Source: Kitasatospora phosalacinea (GTDB taxonomy: Bacteria; Actinomycetota; Actinomycetes; Streptomycetales; Streptomycetaceae). Taken from it: DNA of 49,269 nucleotides. The notes below the pieces were generated by a model. It saw nothing but the letters and a program-made list of their open reading frames with translations. It searched no databases and had not been told where the DNA came from. The position numbers were made by a program, and so were the translations under genes. Of this stretch, positions 14,988 to 23,809 are shown one piece after another. Within the stretch, counting starts at the first letter, position 1; each line of letters opens with the position of its first letter. The DNA is taken from assembly GCF_030268885.1 (NCBI RefSeq), contig NZ_BSSA01000043.1:1-49269 (forward strand), given 5' to 3'.

Positions 14988-16490
14988 ATGAGTTCGGGCG
15001 AGGTAGCAGGTCCTGGAGCAGAGGATGGCGGCCGCGGCAGGCTGAGCGCCAGAGGCGGGCCGGAACGGAAGGCTTTCGCCGACCAGATAGCAGCCTTGAT
15101 GAAGAGCTCCGGCCTGACCGGGGTGGAAATCGCCGCCGCAGTCGGACGCAACAAGTCGACGGTCACCCGGTGGAAGAACGGCGACAATCTTCCGCCGGAT
15201 GAATTCGTCGATGCTTTTCTGAACATGGTCGAGGGAAAAATAGGGACGCCGCTCGCGGACGAGGTCAGGGAAAGGACCCACAGCCTCTACAGGGCCGCGT
15301 TCACGGCCGACGAGTTCCACGACCTGTCCCTGAAGAAGGTGCCGCCCATCGAGGCGCTGCGCCAGAGCAACCCGTCCGTACCCGAGGCCGTGCTCCAGCA
15401 GCAGCGCCACACCCTGCTGTCCGTCATCCACTCCGCGATCAGGAGCAAGCTGGACGCTAACGCGCAGCGGGGCCGGGTGAACGCCGAGCTGTCGCGCCGC
15501 TACTACGAGATCGCCTACCTCCGGGAACATCTGGAGCGGTTGCGGCAGGCCGGCCAGCCCACCGCCGAGACCGAGGAGCAGCTACGGCAGACCGGTGTGC
15601 GGGCCGCGCAACTGGAAGAGGACCGGCGGGCAGTCAGCCTCGCCGTGGACCAGGCGCACCAGATGTTCCTGTCGCTCGCGGAGCGTCCCGCGGAGGAGAA
15701 CAGCGACGAGTACCGGCTGATGCGCGCCCGGCTGCGCCAGGAGGTCGAGCACCCCCGGCAGCCGTGGTGGCCGCACCCGCCCGCGGCGGCGCCCGCCGGG
15801 CCGGGCTTCGTCCCCGCCGGGCCGCCCCTGGCGCCGCCCCCGCCTGCCCGCACGTCCCACCGGCTCCTGCGGGTCACCGTCGGCGCGCTGGTGGCCGCGG
15901 TGGTGGTGCTGGCCGTCGCGGTCGCCGTGATCGCCACCCGCTCAAACGGAGCCGACGGGAGCGGCAGCGCGGCGGCCCCGACCGCCACCGTCACCGTGCA
16001 GCCCTCCGCGCCCGCCGAGGGCGGCACCGCGCCGCACACCTCCGCGCCGCCTCCCTCTCCCACGGACGCGGCCGCCGACGCCGAGGGGTGGAAGGTCGCC
16101 TACCAGGACGTGAAACTCACCCTCGGCGTGAGCAGCCAGTGCGACTTGTGGGGCGCCGACTTCGAAACCCCCAGCGCCCGCCCTGTAGAAGCCCCCTTCG
16201 GGACCGGAGACCTCATCGTCCAGGAGTGCGGGCTGAACAACATCGTCGTGGTCCAGGCCAGAGGATGGGGCAAGTCCGCCGCCCAGAAGCCGAGCCCTGA
16301 CCAGTGCCTGCAGGACGTCGAACGCCAGGGACTGCCCAGCGAGACCGACAGTCGCCAACTCGCCACCGGAACCGGCTACTGCCTGCTCACTGCCCGCGGA
16401 TCCCTCATCTGGTTCAAAGTCGTCAGCAACAGCACCTCCACCACCGGCAAAGGCATCGTCCTGCAGGTCACCCGCTGGGACTCCACTTGA
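14988..16490 (+). CDS. Membrane-anchored HTH protein with coiled coil and extracellular domain
   Basis: 500 residues from the ATG at 14988 (GAGGGG upstream). An XRE-like HTH lies at residues ~25-75 (FADQIAALMKSSGLTGVEIA, AVGRNKSTVTRWKNGDNLPP). A long helical coiled coil spans ~130-250 (VNAELSRRYYEIAYLREHLE, AAQLEEDRRAVSLAVDQAH). A Pro-rich linker is followed by one membrane segment at ~290-315 (VTVGALVAAVVVLAVAVAVI), a Ser/Thr/Pro-rich stalk and a ~130-residue external domain with four cysteines (SSQCDLW, VQECGLN, PDQCLQD, GYCLLTARG). DNA binding inside and a folded domain outside suggest a one-component transmembrane sensor-regulator. The ligand is unknown. Confidence 0.75.
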   Translation: MSSGEVAGPGAEDGGRGRLSARGGPERKAFADQIAALMKSSGLTGVEIAAAVGRNKSTVTRWKNGDNLPPDEFVDAFLNMVEGKIGTPLADEVRERTHSLYRAAFTADEFHDLSLKKVPPIEALRQSNPSVPEAVLQQQRHTLLSVIHSAIRSKLDANAQRGRVNAELSRRYYEIAYLREHLERLRQAGQPTAETEEQLRQTGVRAAQLEEDRRAVSLAVDQAHQMFLSLAERPAEENSDEYRLMRARLRQEVEHPRQPWWPHPPAAAPAGPGFVPAGPPLAPPPPARTSHRLLRVTVGALVAAVVVLAVAVAVIATRSNGADGSGSAAAPTATVTVQPSAPAEGGTAPHTSAPPPSPTDAAADAEGWKVAYQDVKLTLGVSSQCDLWGADFETPSARPVEAPFGTGDLIVQECGLNNIVVVQARGWGKSAAQKPSPDQCLQDVERQGLPSETDSRQLATGTGYCLLTARGSLIWFKVVSNSTSTTGKGIVLQVTRWDST

Positions 16491-16654
16491 CCACCACCGC
16501 GTCGGCTGAACCCAGGACCTGCCTCCGCTCGGGTCCCGCGGCACCCGAGCTCAGCGCCAGCGCGGTCGCCTCGGCCTGCTGCGGTGGCGCGCACCGCTCG
16601 CATCTTGCCGCGGTTCGTCCAGGCCAGCTCAGGTCGCCGCCCGGCCGTGCTGGA

Positions 16655-17071
16655 TCAGGCGGGCTTCGGGCGGCTGGTGCGGGCGGTGAGGGCGCGTAGG
16701 TGGACATGGACGGTGGCGGCCTCGGCGCCGGTGAGGTCTGCGACCACGTCCAGGGGGAGGTTGAGGACGGTGTGCAGGAGCAGGGCGTCTTGCTGCGGCG
16801 GCTCCAGGTGGGCGGTGGGCTGCAGCCGGGCGGGGTCGGCCCGGGCCCGAACGTGGTCACGGACCGTCTGCCAGGCGCAGGCGGCGGGGCTGGAGGTGGA
16901 CAGGACCTGCTGCCACGTCTCGGCGAGGGCGTCGAAGGCGTCGTCGACGGCGCGGTGGGCGTCGCCGGTGCGCAGCAGGAGTTCGGCGTAGCGCAGGTAG
17001 TTGTGGTGGTGGAGGTCGTAGAGGGCGGTCAGGTCGAGGCGACGGTGCTGACGGGTGGCGATGGCAGGCAT
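16655..17071 (-). CDS. ECF sigma-factor-like protein
   Basis: 138 residues from the ATG at 17071 with GAGGGG upstream. The N-terminal half resembles sigma region 2 (LYDLHHHNYLRYAELLLRTG, AVDDAFDALAETWQQVLS). The C-terminal half resembles region 4 (QQDALLLHTVLNLPLDVVAD, LTGAEAATVHVHLRALTA). It is shorter and more degenerate than canonical ECF sigmas, so it may be a sigma-like accessory regulator. It follows the HTH gene at 17109 by 37 bases and is presumably co-transcribed with cassette 3. Confidence 0.65.
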   Translation of the reverse strand: MPAIATRQHRRLDLTALYDLHHHNYLRYAELLLRTGDAHRAVDDAFDALAETWQQVLSTSSPAACAWQTVRDHVRARADPARLQPTAHLEPPQQDALLLHTVLNLPLDVVADLTGAEAATVHVHLRALTARTSRPKPA

Positions 17072-17108
17072 GGTGGTGGCCCCTCGGGTCGGCGGGGCGG
17101 ACGGGGTG

Positions 17109-18068
17109 TCAGTTGAGGGAGGGCCGGGTGGCCCATCGGGGTGCGTGTGCGTGGCGCGGGATGCGGATGGGCAGGCCCGCGGGCGTGTAGCCGCCGAAGG
17201 GCAGGTGCGGCACTGGGCCGTGCTCGGCGGCTTCGTGGACGGTGAGGCCGTGGGAGTGCAGGAAGTGCAGGTCGTCGCTGGTGAGGTCTACGGCCGAGGG
17301 GAGGTGGGCCGCTACGGCGGCCGTATCGGGGATCGGCACGGTGGTGAGGGCGCTGATCCGGAAGCTGACGGGGTTCGGGGGCCTTCGGGTGTCCGCGGTG
17401 TTCACCATGTCAGCCAGTTGGTACCAGGAGCCCAGGGCGAGGTTGCCGCCTCCGCCGCGCTCTGCCCGGCTCCACGCAGCTGCCCACTCGGCTTCCCGGC
17501 GTCCGTCGCCCAGGGCGTGGACGAAGGCGAGGACGTGGCGCAGGTCCGGGGCGGCTTCGCCGCGCAGGATCGCGCCGAGGCTGCTGGCCGGTAGGCGCCA
17601 GGCGCCGCTGTCGCTGCGGCCGGCCAGTTTCTGGAGCTGGGCGAGGGAGAGCTGGCCTCTGCGGGCGCGCAGTCCGATCATCGCGCGGCGCAGGTTCACG
17701 TAGTCGGAGATCAGGCGGGGCTGGGTGGCCAGGACGTCGTACAGCTTGGCGGCGATGTCCTGGCCGGAGACGTCCCCCCTCGCCTCCTGCCGGATCCGGT
17801 GCTCGGCCAGGCGGGCGGTACGCCACAGGCTCCGCGCGGTGCGCAGGTCCGCGCCGCAGACGGCCGCGTAGGCCTCGGTGAGGTTCCAGGTCGGCACGCT
17901 GCTCCCGCTGGCGGCGCGGGAGAAGGCGGTGGAGGTGTAGGTGTGGTTGCTCTTCTTCGCCATCGCCGCGTAGGTCAGGCCGCAGTCCCGGCGCTGGGCA
18001 CGCAGCCACAGCGCCAGGACCTCCAGCTGCCGGGTGGAAGCGGCGACGGCCTTTTCATGCCGTCCCAC
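17109..18068 (-). CDS. Double-HTH regulator, cassette 3
   Basis: 319 residues with a GTG at 18068, 6 bases after the stop of the membrane protein at 18075. The first HTH (residues ~15-75) reads DCGLTYAAMAKKSNHTYTST, AFSRAASGSSVPTW then EAYAAVCGAD, matching the pattern in cassettes 1 and 4. The second HTH (about 150-200) reads QLSLAQLQKLAGRSDSGAW, LPASSLGAILRGEAAPDL. The C-terminal 100 residues are unique (IRIPRHAHAPRWATRPSLN end). Probably a regulator linked to the membrane partner upstream and the sigma-like protein downstream. Targets unknown. Confidence 0.75.
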   Translation of the reverse strand: MGRHEKAVAASTRQLEVLALWLRAQRRDCGLTYAAMAKKSNHTYTSTAFSRAASGSSVPTWNLTEAYAAVCGADLRTARSLWRTARLAEHRIRQEARGDVSGQDIAAKLYDVLATQPRLISDYVNLRRAMIGLRARRGQLSLAQLQKLAGRSDSGAWRLPASSLGAILRGEAAPDLRHVLAFVHALGDGRREAEWAAAWSRAERGGGGNLALGSWYQLADMVNTADTRRPPNPVSFRISALTTVPIPDTAAVAAHLPSAVDLTSDDLHFLHSHGLTVHEAAEHGPVPHLPFGGYTPAGLPIRIPRHAHAPRWATRPSLN

Positions 18069-18074
18069 GGTGGG

Positions 18075-18317
18075 TCAGGCGGTGCCGGCCGTCGGGATGT
18101 TGTGCTCGCGCAGGCCGGCAACGGCCCGGCGGGCGGCGTAGGTGGCGGCGCCCAGCAGGCCGGTGACGGCGGCGACCGGCAGCCCGGCCAGGGCGAGGGC
18201 GCCGGCGGTCAGGACGATGACGACGATGACCACGGCCTCGGTGACCGTCAGGCGCCGCCCGGCGGGCCGGGCGGTCGGCTCAAGGCAAGCGGGTACTGAA
18301 GGAGCGGGGGTGCGCAT
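18075..18317 (-). CDS. Small two-pass membrane protein, cassette 3
   Basis: 80 residues from the ATG at 18317 with ribosome site AAAGGGAAAG. A positively charged N-terminus leads into two hydrophobic segments (TEAVVIVVIVLTAGALALAG, VAAVTGLLGAATYAARRAV), then the tail GLREHNIPTAGTA. It is the first gene of the unit with the HTH regulator and the sigma-like gene, and it has the same layout as cassette 1. Confidence 0.7.
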   Translation of the reverse strand: MRTPAPSVPACLEPTARPAGRRLTVTEAVVIVVIVLTAGALALAGLPVAAVTGLLGAATYAARRAVAGLREHNIPTAGTA

Positions 18318-19200
18318 GGGCTTTCCCTTTCATGAGCAGCAGTCGCGCCCGCGGACGGACGCGACTGGTCGGCTGCACCAACACGGTTCGGCAGGGCTTC
18401 CCGGCCCCGTACGCCGAACCGGTGTGATCCTCCCACCGGTGACGCACCGCTCACAATCCGTATCTGCCATAGCCATGCCATTGATTCCGTTTCGACCAGC
18501 ACGCCACCCCCTCAAGGACACACCTGGATCGCGGAACCGTATCTACGCCCCCCTGTCACCGCAGCTCAGCGATGAACACAGGGCAGGATTGATTCATTTT
18601 CGGCCGAGCCGCATTGCTGACCCTGGCGCGGGAATGACACCCTGGAAACCAGCGCACCTTTCGGCCACGGCCGGAGCTTCCCTGGCGCAGTGGCTGCACC
18701 ACGAACAAGGGATACCGGGCTCACCGCGACTTCCCGGCGCGGCGCCCACGAGGGTGGCACGCCCCAGGGCGGAGCCACCCTCTGCCCTTTCCCGGCCCCA
18801 CCGCCGCACCCGCCGCGCAGGGCGAGCCGCTCCGGGCCCGGAAGGAGAGGTGCTGGCTGCCGCGGAGTTCCTCGCCAGGAACAGCCACCGACCGCACCGA
18901 CGGTTGCGCCGCACGGACAGCCGGGCGGTGCGGGTGCCGAACGTCGTCCGGCACGGCTGCGGGCATGAACCAGCCTCAGAACACCGCTGGGGTCGGCGGC
19001 GCGCAGGCGTCCGGCGGCACCCGTAGCCGGCTTGCGCCCCGATCTTCGTGTCCGGCGCTCGCCAAAGAGCATGAAGGCGCGTTCCTGGGGCAGGTGCTGG
19101 GTGCAGCGGACGAGGGCCCGGCCGATTCCCCCCTGAAGCCGGGCCCCCGCCGCACCGGCCCGGACCGCAGGCAAGGCCGCGAGCAGGCCGGTGCAGGCTG
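18318..19200. other. Gene-poor interval
   Basis: The first ~340 bases are lower in GC and form the upstream control region of cassette 3. The remainder is GC-rich. It holds a possible short rightward frame (18850-19026, ending at a TAG) with a ribosome site too close to its GTG, which I do not accept as a gene. No repeat or RNA gene is evident. Confidence 0.5.
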
Positions 19201-19721
19201 TCAGCCGATGCCGGTCACGGCGAGGGCGGTGGTCCAGTTGGTCTTGATGGCGCTGCGGGCGGCGGCCAGGGTGATGCGGCCGGAGCAGACGGCGTTCTTG
19301 AGCTTGGTCTCGATGCCGTCCTTGGTGGTGGCGCTCGGGCTGCCGGAGTAGGGCTCGGGCCACAGGTTGCCCGGATCGCGCGGGGCGCCGCCGAGCTCGA
19401 GGGGGACGAAGTGGTCCTCCTCGTAGGAGTGTCGGCGTAGCCGTAGTCGGCGATGCCCTGGACCTTGAGCGCGTTGGTGTAGGAAGTGGAGGGGCGCACC
19501 GTCGCGGTCCAGCCGGAGACGCAGATCGTGGACTGGATGGTCGACTGGGTGACGTCCGGGTTGTACGCTCCCGGGGTGCAGGTGGGGTCGGGCAGCGGCA
19601 GGTAGGAGCGCGAGCAGGTACTCGCGTGCGCGGGTGCGGCGCCCAGGCCCAGGACGAGGCCGCTGAGGGCCAGCGCGAGGGCGGTCCCGGCCGCGGCCGG
19701 GATCCGGGTGGTCGAACGCAT
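19201..19721 (-). pseudogene. Secreted HNH nuclease, frameshifted
   Basis: The start ATG at 19721 has AGGAGG upstream. A Sec signal peptide follows (AAGTALALALSGLVLGLGAA, cleavage near APAHAS). Secreted-nuclease text runs in one frame to GIADYGYADT, then resumes one base out of frame as SYEEDHFVPLELGGAPRDP then NLWPEPYSGS, the HNH-type core with the invariant DH and NLWPEPY. A single missing base near 19428 (ACTCC where ACCTCC would keep the frame) explains the break. Either the gene is inactive or the sequence has an error. An intact secreted HNH protein lies at 20528. Confidence 0.75.
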
Positions 19722-19902
19722 GGGGCGCCTCCTGGGTGCGCGGCTCGGCGCACATCGCCGAGGCCGCGTCCATGAGACCCCCGCCCGCGCTACGCGGGCA
19801 GACCCTGCGCGGTGAATTCCCCGTGAGCACCGGTCGACGGCCGCCGGACGCCCGCACACGCCAGCGGCCTACCGGCCGGCACGCTGCGTGCCGGCCGGTA
19901 GG

Positions 19903-20433
19903 TCAGCTTCCCGGGCGTGCGGGCGGTGGCACCGGCGCGCCCGTGCCTGTGGCGGTTTCCGCGGTGTTTCGGCCGTCGACCAGCACCACGACGCTCCCCC
20001 GCCGGTGGGCGGCGTGGAGCGAGGTGAACCACGCCCGCTGCTCGATCTGCAGGAACGGCTCCCACTGCTCCCAGGTCCGCCACGCGAACGCGTCGTGCTC
20101 GGCGCTCAGGCGCACCGGCGTCGTCCCGGGCGGGAGCGGGTCGGCGGCGAAGGCGAAGTCGATGACCGGCGGCCACCCGTCGGCCGCGCTGCGGTAGTCG
20201 ACGGCCAGCGGGCGCAGCACCCCGGCGGGGTGGAGGCCGGTCTCCTCGGCGAGTTCGCGCAGTGCGGTGGCGGGCGGGGCCTCGCCCGGGTCGGCGAGCC
20301 CGGCGGGGAGCTGCCACCAGGCCGGGTGGCCGGGGTAGGGGCGGGCCTGGTGGAGCATCAGGACACGGTCGTCGGTGTCGGTGACCAGGACGGTCGCGGA
20401 GACGACGTGCTGCGGCAGCGCGGCGGCGAACAC
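19903..20433 (-). CDS. NUDIX hydrolase, start unclear
   Basis: 176 residues with the complete NUDIX box G-x5-E-x7-RE-U-x-EE-x-G-U, seen as GLADPGEAPPATALREL then AEETGL at residues ~45-67. It hydrolyses a nucleoside-diphosphate-linked substrate; which one cannot be told. The first start in frame is the GTG at 20433, without a ribosome site. Protein-like text (PDLLPRNHRSADHVDPAVF) continues upstream of it, where a likely ribosome site (AAGGGG near 20490) is not followed by an ATG or GTG in frame. The true N-terminus may therefore be lost or use a rare start. Confidence 0.75.
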   Translation of the reverse strand: MFAAALPQHVVSATVLVTDTDDRVLMLHQARPYPGHPAWWQLPAGLADPGEAPPATALRELAEETGLHPAGVLRPLAVDYRSAADGWPPVIDFAFAADPLPPGTTPVRLSAEHDAFAWRTWEQWEPFLQIEQRAWFTSLHAAHRRGSVVVLVDGRNTAETATGTGAPVPPPARPGS

Positions 20434-20527
20434 CGCCGGGTCGACGTGGTCCGCGGAGCGGTGGTTTCGCGGGAGGAGGTCAGGGCTCGCTACCCCTTCT
20501 TGGTGGTCGGGTTTTGGGACGGGCGGG

Positions 20528-21241
20528 TCAGCGGGCGAGGGTGACGGTGACCTCGTTGTTGGGGCAGTCGGCGGCCAGGCGGTGCAGCGCGTCCGCCTCG
20601 ACCTGGTCGATGCTCAGGCCCCAGCGGGTCTTCACCACCGTCCAGTCGGTCAGGTAGGTGCAGCGGTAGGCCTCGGCCGGCGGCAGCCACTCCGCGACGT
20701 CCTTGTCCGCCTTGCTGCGGTTGGACTTCGCGGACACCGCGATCAGTGCCCGCGGCTCGTCGAGGTCGTTGGCGTAGGCCTGCCGCTCGGCAGCGGACCA
20801 GGCGGAGGCGCCGGAGTCCCAGGCTTCGGCGAGCGGGACGACGTGGTCGACGTCCAGGGCCTTGGCGTCCTGCAGCACCATGTCGTCGTACGGCGAGACC
20901 CACACCCCGCCCGACAGAGAGCACTTCGCGCCGACGAACGGCGCGCTCGCCGCTTCGGCGATCAGCACCTCCGCCCGGGTGCTGCAGCCGTTCTTGTCGG
21001 CGTCGACCCAGTGCCGGAACTTCGTGCGCTCGTAGCCTTCCCGGGACTCCTCCGCCACCGGCAGCGCGTCGATCGCCTCCCGAAGCGTCGTGGTGACCTG
21101 CTCGCCCGCGCGGTGCTGCCCGGCGACGGCCGGAGCGGCCGTGCGAAGCCCGGGGGCGGCCGCGGCGTCAGCCGGGACAGTGAGCAGCGCGGCCGCTGCG
21201 GCGGCGGACAGGACGGCGGCGAGGACGGAACGAACACGCAC
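20528..21241 (-). CDS. Secreted HNH endonuclease-like protein (DUF1524 type)
   Basis: 237 residues from the GTG at 21241 with GTGGAG upstream. The Sec signal peptide is VRSVLAAVLSAAAAAALLTV with cleavage after the ADAAAA region. The mature part carries the DUF1524/HNH core ALDVDHVVPLAEAWDSGAS (DHVVPL), then AYANDLDEPRALIAVSAKSN, RSKADKDVAEWLPP and YRCTYLTDWTVVKTRWGLS. This is the familiar extracellular streptomycete nuclease layout, in which His and Asn coordinate one metal. Probable roles are scavenging of extracellular DNA or competition. Confidence 0.88.
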   Translation of the reverse strand: MRVRSVLAAVLSAAAAAALLTVPADAAAAPGLRTAAPAVAGQHRAGEQVTTTLREAIDALPVAEESREGYERTKFRHWVDADKNGCSTRAEVLIAEAASAPFVGAKCSLSGGVWVSPYDDMVLQDAKALDVDHVVPLAEAWDSGASAWSAAERQAYANDLDEPRALIAVSAKSNRSKADKDVAEWLPPAEAYRCTYLTDWTVVKTRWGLSIDQVEADALHRLAADCPNNEVTVTLAR

Positions 21242-22473
21242 GGGGCAGACTCCACGGGGCGGGACGAGCAGCAGTAATCGGCTCAACCCATGCCTCACCG
21301 TGCGGGTTGCGGGCCGCTGTTGAACGTCACCTGGACGAGCCGGAGCATCCGCGGGGTGCGCGGCAGGTGCGGACCGCGAACGGTGCGGTACCCGGGATGC
21401 TCGGGACGCTGGTGCCGGGCAGATGGGGCTCGGTCTCGGCGGCCAGGATCCGGCCGGCCGCGGTGCCGGGGCGGGCCGTCGCCGGCGGCGCGGTGGGCGC
21501 TGTGGTGTGGCAGAAGGCGCGTGTCCGCTCGACGGGGGCGCGGGGGTGGTGAGCGGCTTCGCCGTTTTGCGCCCCTTGTGCTGCAGGAGGCGGGAGTCCC
21601 GGCAGGCCCGGGATACTACGAGGCCCCCGCGGCCGGTGGGACCGGCGACGAGGGCCTGGTAGGCCTTGTTCGGGGCGGGTGGACCAGTGATCAACCGTTA
21701 CCGAACAACGGAGTTGGACTGAACATCCCCTGTGCGGGATGCGCTGTCCTGGGCGGGGACAGCCGAAAGCGCATGCCAGAAGCCCTGTCCGCCGCGAGCG
21801 CGGAGAATGGACGATGAGGCCGTGCCTCTCCGGCGATCGCGGAGATCAGGAACCCTGACCAGCACCTTCATGTGCATCCCCTCATCCGGCGGCAATTCGA
21901 GTCGGCGTTGCAGGGCCTTCCCGATATTTCAACTTTCGCTCCGACTAGTGCGGCGTTATTGCAGCACTCGACCTCCCGTCACGGGCCTCCGGGGCGGAAG
22001 GTACGGACATCAGCGTGTGCCCCGGGTTGATTGTTTTCCAGTCTGAATTGCCGCTCGATGATACTCGAATCAATTCCATTGGCTTCCATCAGCGAACAAC
22101 CTCCTGACCTGCACGGATGCGCAGGAGCCGATCAAAGAGCAGACGGGACCGGTGAACAACCCGGAAGGATCTTCGATCCCTCCTCCTCCGAGCGCGACCC
22201 CCAGGAAACCGTCCCGGATGTTCGACTACCGGAGCGTTGGGTTCGAATCTGACGGCATTTCATGATCGATACAAAGTGCCACCGATAGGGCTTTTCCAGA
22301 TAGGGGTTGCATGATGTCTAATTCGTAGTGGCGACGCTTTCCCGGGTTGCAGCGGGGTCGCTACCGACTAGTGGAACGGGCAGGCCCCTGGAGCAGGGGC
22401 CTGCCCCACGCCTACCCCGAAGCAGGTAGGCGTCGGCACCGCGGCCTCGGTCGCGGAGAAGGGGAAGGCCTCC
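21242..22473. other. 1.2-kb interval without a convincing gene
   Basis: The left half is GC-rich with weak open frames (for example a TTG-started frame 21307-21552) that lack ribosome sites. From ~21,700 to 22,350 the GC falls clearly (stretches such as TTTCATGATCGATACAAAG). This low-GC segment directly precedes cassette 4, like the low-GC regions before cassettes 1-3. It ends with two hairpins at 22378-22433. Confidence 0.5.
22378..22433 (+). promoter_or_regulatory. Two tandem hairpins in the leader of cassette 4
   Basis: GGGCAGGCCCCT/AGGGGCCTGCCC (22378-22406, 5-nt loop) is followed immediately by ACGCCTACC/GGTAGGCGT (22408-22433), 40 bases before the ATG at 22474. They may be a terminator, or an attenuator controlling entry into the cassette. 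Confidence 0.5.
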
Positions 22474-22899
22474 ATGGCCCTCACCAGCCCGCCCAACCCG
22501 CGCAAGGGCGGTGGCTCAAAGCCGTCGCCCACGCACACCGTCCTGCTGTGGATGGGAACGCTCATCGCGATCTGCGCGGTGATCGCCCTGCTCGTCGCCC
22601 TGGGCATGTCGGTGGCCGCCGCCGTGGTCACCGTGCCGACCCTGACCCTGGCCGCCACCCAGGTGATCACCCAGCTCAACCAGAACAAGGACGGCACCGC
22701 GGAGGACGCCGACACCGGCACCCCGGCGGGCCCCGCGACTCCGGCGGCCGCCGGGGTGCCGGCCACTTCGCCGACGGCGGTGCTCCCCTCACCGTCGGTG
22801 GAGCCCGAGCAGCACCGGGCCTCCGAGTTGGAGGCCCCAGTGGTGCTGGAGACCGCTGCGACCGGGCACGAGGCGGGTGAGCACGATGCCGCGGCCTGA
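22474..22899 (+). CDS. Two-pass membrane protein, cassette 4
   Basis: 141 residues from the ATG at 22474 with GAAGGGGAAGG upstream. Two adjacent hydrophobic helices at ~25-65 (LLWMGTLIAICAVIALLVAL, SVAAAVVTVPTLTLAATQVI) precede a long acidic Ala/Pro/Glu-rich tail. Its 3' end overlaps the HTH gene at 22886, the same membrane-protein-then-HTH order as cassettes 1 and 3. The tail could contact the regulator in the cytoplasm (inference). Confidence 0.7.
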   Translation: MALTSPPNPRKGGGSKPSPTHTVLLWMGTLIAICAVIALLVALGMSVAAAVVTVPTLTLAATQVITQLNQNKDGTAEDADTGTPAGPATPAAAGVPATSPTAVLPSPSVEPEQHRASELEAPVVLETAATGHEAGEHDAAA

Positions 22900-23800
22900 G
22901 AAGCAGATCCCCTGGAACACCCCAGCCGAGGTGCGGGCGTTCGCCGAGGACCTGCGCAGCCTGCGCCGGCAGGCGGGGCTGAGCTACAAGCAGCTCTCGC
23001 GTCGGGCGATGTACTCCGCAAGCACCCTGTCGCAGGCGGCCTCCGGCAACGGGCTGCCCTCGCTGTCGATCACCACGGCCTACGTCCGCGCCTGCGACGG
23101 CCCCGTCGAGTCCTGGGTGCAGCGCCACCGGGAAGTCAGCACCCAGGCCCAATCCGACAGGGGCTTCGTCCTGCGAGAGGACGGCACGCCAGCCCTTGGC
23201 CCGCGGCGATGGACCGAGTTGTTCGAGGAGGTCTCGAGCGAGAAGGAGCTCCTGCAGGCGCTGCGCGAGGTGCGCAGCGCCCCGGGTGCCGTCCCGCCCA
23301 CGGAACTCGTCGCCGCCGCCAAGCGCCTGGGAGCCCCACTCACCGTCAGCGCCGTGGACGCGATGATGGAGTTCGGCATCCTGCCGCCCCTGGACATCGT
23401 CACGGCCCTGTGCGTGGGGAGCAAACTGTTCGATGAGGAGGTCCGGGCGGCCGAGCGGGCATGGGGGCGGGTTGCCCTCCAGCGCCGCATCGCGGCCGTG
23501 CAGGAAGCCGCCGAGGAAAACTCCGGTCCGGCACCAGAGCAGGAACCGGCCGTCCTCGTACCCCAGCAGCTGGACCGCCCGGCGGCGGAGCAGCACCAGG
23601 TGCTGGACGGCAAGGTCGGGATGCTGGTGCTCCACAACTCCACCACGGTCACGTCCGAGCCCGCCGAGGCCGGCCACGGCGACCTCCTGCGGCTGGTCCA
23701 CAAGCTGGTCGACAACAAGGACTTCTGGCAGTGGGCGAAGTTCGCGACCGGCATGCTCGCCCTCACGGTCATCGCGATCACCGCGCTGATGTGCCTGTGA
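22886..23800 (+). CDS. Double-HTH regulator with C-terminal membrane anchor, cassette 4
   Basis: 304 residues from the ATG at 22886; a GTG at 22877 is possible but sits too close to GAGG. The first HTH (about 18-75) reads QAGLSYKQLSRRAMYSAST, LSQAASGNGLPSL then TAYVRACDGP, matching cassettes 1 and 3. A second helical HTH-like region is at ~135-185 (PPTELVAAAKRLGAPLTVSA, DAMMEFGILPPLD). The last 25 residues form a membrane anchor (FWQWAKFATGMLALTVIAIT). This member therefore combines regulator and anchor while still having a separate membrane partner. Confidence 0.75.
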   Translation: MPRPEKQIPWNTPAEVRAFAEDLRSLRRQAGLSYKQLSRRAMYSASTLSQAASGNGLPSLSITTAYVRACDGPVESWVQRHREVSTQAQSDRGFVLREDGTPALGPRRWTELFEEVSSEKELLQALREVRSAPGAVPPTELVAAAKRLGAPLTVSAVDAMMEFGILPPLDIVTALCVGSKLFDEEVRAAERAWGRVALQRRIAAVQEAAEENSGPAPEQEPAVLVPQQLDRPAAEQHQVLDGKVGMLVLHNSTTVTSEPAEAGHGDLLRLVHKLVDNKDFWQWAKFATGMLALTVIAITALMCL

Positions 23801-23809
23801 TCCTTGAGG

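Noticed and set aside
18142..19026. Plus-strand frame ending at 19026
   Set aside because: Antisense to real genes at its start; the distal part (from 18850) has the ribosome site too close to its GTG and no recognisable fold.
21307..21552. TTG-started 81-residue frame
   Set aside because: No ribosome site, no motif and an ambiguous frame; could be a remnant but not supportable.
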